A DNA stretch of 32,591 nt from Clostridiales bacterium (GTDB lineage: Bacteria > Bacillota > Clostridia > Oscillospirales > Oscillospiraceae), in NCBI GenBank assembly GCA_020860385.1, contig JAJBUK010000111.1, forward strand, positions 1 to 32,591, read 5' to 3'. Numbering within the stretch: the first letter of the stretch is position 1; every line of letters begins with the position of its first letter. A program made the position numbers and the translations under genes. This document shows, piece after piece, positions 32,287 to 32,591 of this stretch. The notes below the pieces were generated by a model. It saw only the letters and a program-made list of their open reading frames with translations. It was not told the origin of the DNA and made no database searches.

Positions 32287-32591
32287 ATACGCTTTCAACG
32301 GGACTCATTATAGCAGACTTTCAAAAATTTGTAAAGGGTTTTTCACCGCAATTTTGAAAATTTTGCCCCGATGTGAGAGCGCAAAAAGAAAGAGGTTTGC
32401 TTTTGATTGGCGTGTTTCAGGTTCCGCCGCATCAGAAGCAGCGTTTTCCATCCTGACTCTGGTCAACCTGGTGTAAGTTTGGTGTAATTCTGGCATAAGA
32501 TTGAAACGCAGGGAAATTAAGTGACAGATAGAGTCGAAATAATCGGCAAAAATAGAGAATACTCACCGTTTTCAGGTAAAAAAATTTAAAT
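32287..32591. other. Gene-free right edge with a phased direct-repeat array
   Basis: No credible gene is visible in these 305 bases. They contain the leftward tRNA promoter and, at 32460-32498, an array of TGGTCAA, TGGTGTAA, TGGTGTAA and TGGCATAA with 9, 11 and 11 base spacing. This may be the control region of a gene beyond the right end. Confidence 0.5.
32307..32335 (-). promoter_or_regulatory. Promoter of tRNA-Arg
   Basis: TTTACA (complement of 32330-32335) and a perfect TATAAT (complement of 32307-32312) have a 17-bp spacer, about 20 bases before the mature tRNA 5' end. Confidence 0.88.

Overview
This 32.6 kb window looks like chromosome of a GC-rich, spore-forming member of the Clostridia (Firmicutes), most likely an Oscillospiraceae-type gut anaerobe such as the Flavonifractor/Lawsonibacter/Intestinimonas group. 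That placement is inference. It rests on spoIIGA-sigE, a CwlD-like amidase, PPi-type phosphofructokinase, class II aldolase, the short Clostridia-type SerA, strong AGGAGG-type ribosome sites, sigma-A promoters with 17-18 bp spacers, and high GC. I see no insertion sequence, prophage, integron or CRISPR array.

Layout, left to right. (1) 1-2750: a small gene-free region with a foldable element, then divergent glycolytic genes pfp (-) and fba (+) whose promoters physically overlap. (2) 2771-3136: an orphan ArsR/SmtB-type metal sensor. (3) 3187-7117 (-): a tightly overlapped operon of a Xer-type tyrosine recombinase, comEC and comF (DNA uptake), behind an unusual leader. (4) 7394-9462 (-): cwlD-like amidase and radA, overlapping. 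(5) 9641-10159 (+): a small membrane protein ending in an Ada-like Cys domain. (6) 10187-11790 (-): spoIIGA-sigE, the early mother-cell sporulation switch. (7) 12131-13294 (+): serA. (8) 13555-17393 (+): potABCD polyamine ABC transporter. (9) 17471-19032 (-): CYTH triphosphatase-like protein overlapped with a BMP-family lipoprotein. (10) 19189-25802 (-): an exopolysaccharide operon (glycosyltransferase, flippase, capF, capG-like epimerase, Wzz-like modulator, CpsD-like kinase). (11) 26161-27327 (+): a YerB-like DUF3048 lipoprotein. (12) 27459-32081 (+): a four-gene operon of a cytoplasmic leucine-rich-repeat protein, a VWA protein with a degenerate metallopeptidase motif, a GNAT acetyltransferase and a MoxR-type AAA+ ATPase. 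(13) 32211-32286 (-): tRNA-Arg(CCG), followed at the right edge by a phased direct-repeat array.

Most of the window is housekeeping. The best candidate for something undescribed is the LRR-VWA-GNAT-MoxR operon. MoxR ATPases and VWA proteins are known to work in pairs as chaperone-like remodelling machines. Here the pair is co-transcribed with a cytosolic LRR protein that could serve as adaptor or target selector, and the VWA protein keeps three zinc-type histidines while the catalytic glutamate is replaced by methionine. Other points for a second look are the overlapping pfp/fba promoters, the leader and TTG start of the recombinase gene, the EPS operon that carries capF/capG but no capE, the orphan metal sensor, the CYTH-BMP pair and the 11-bp repeats at the right edge.
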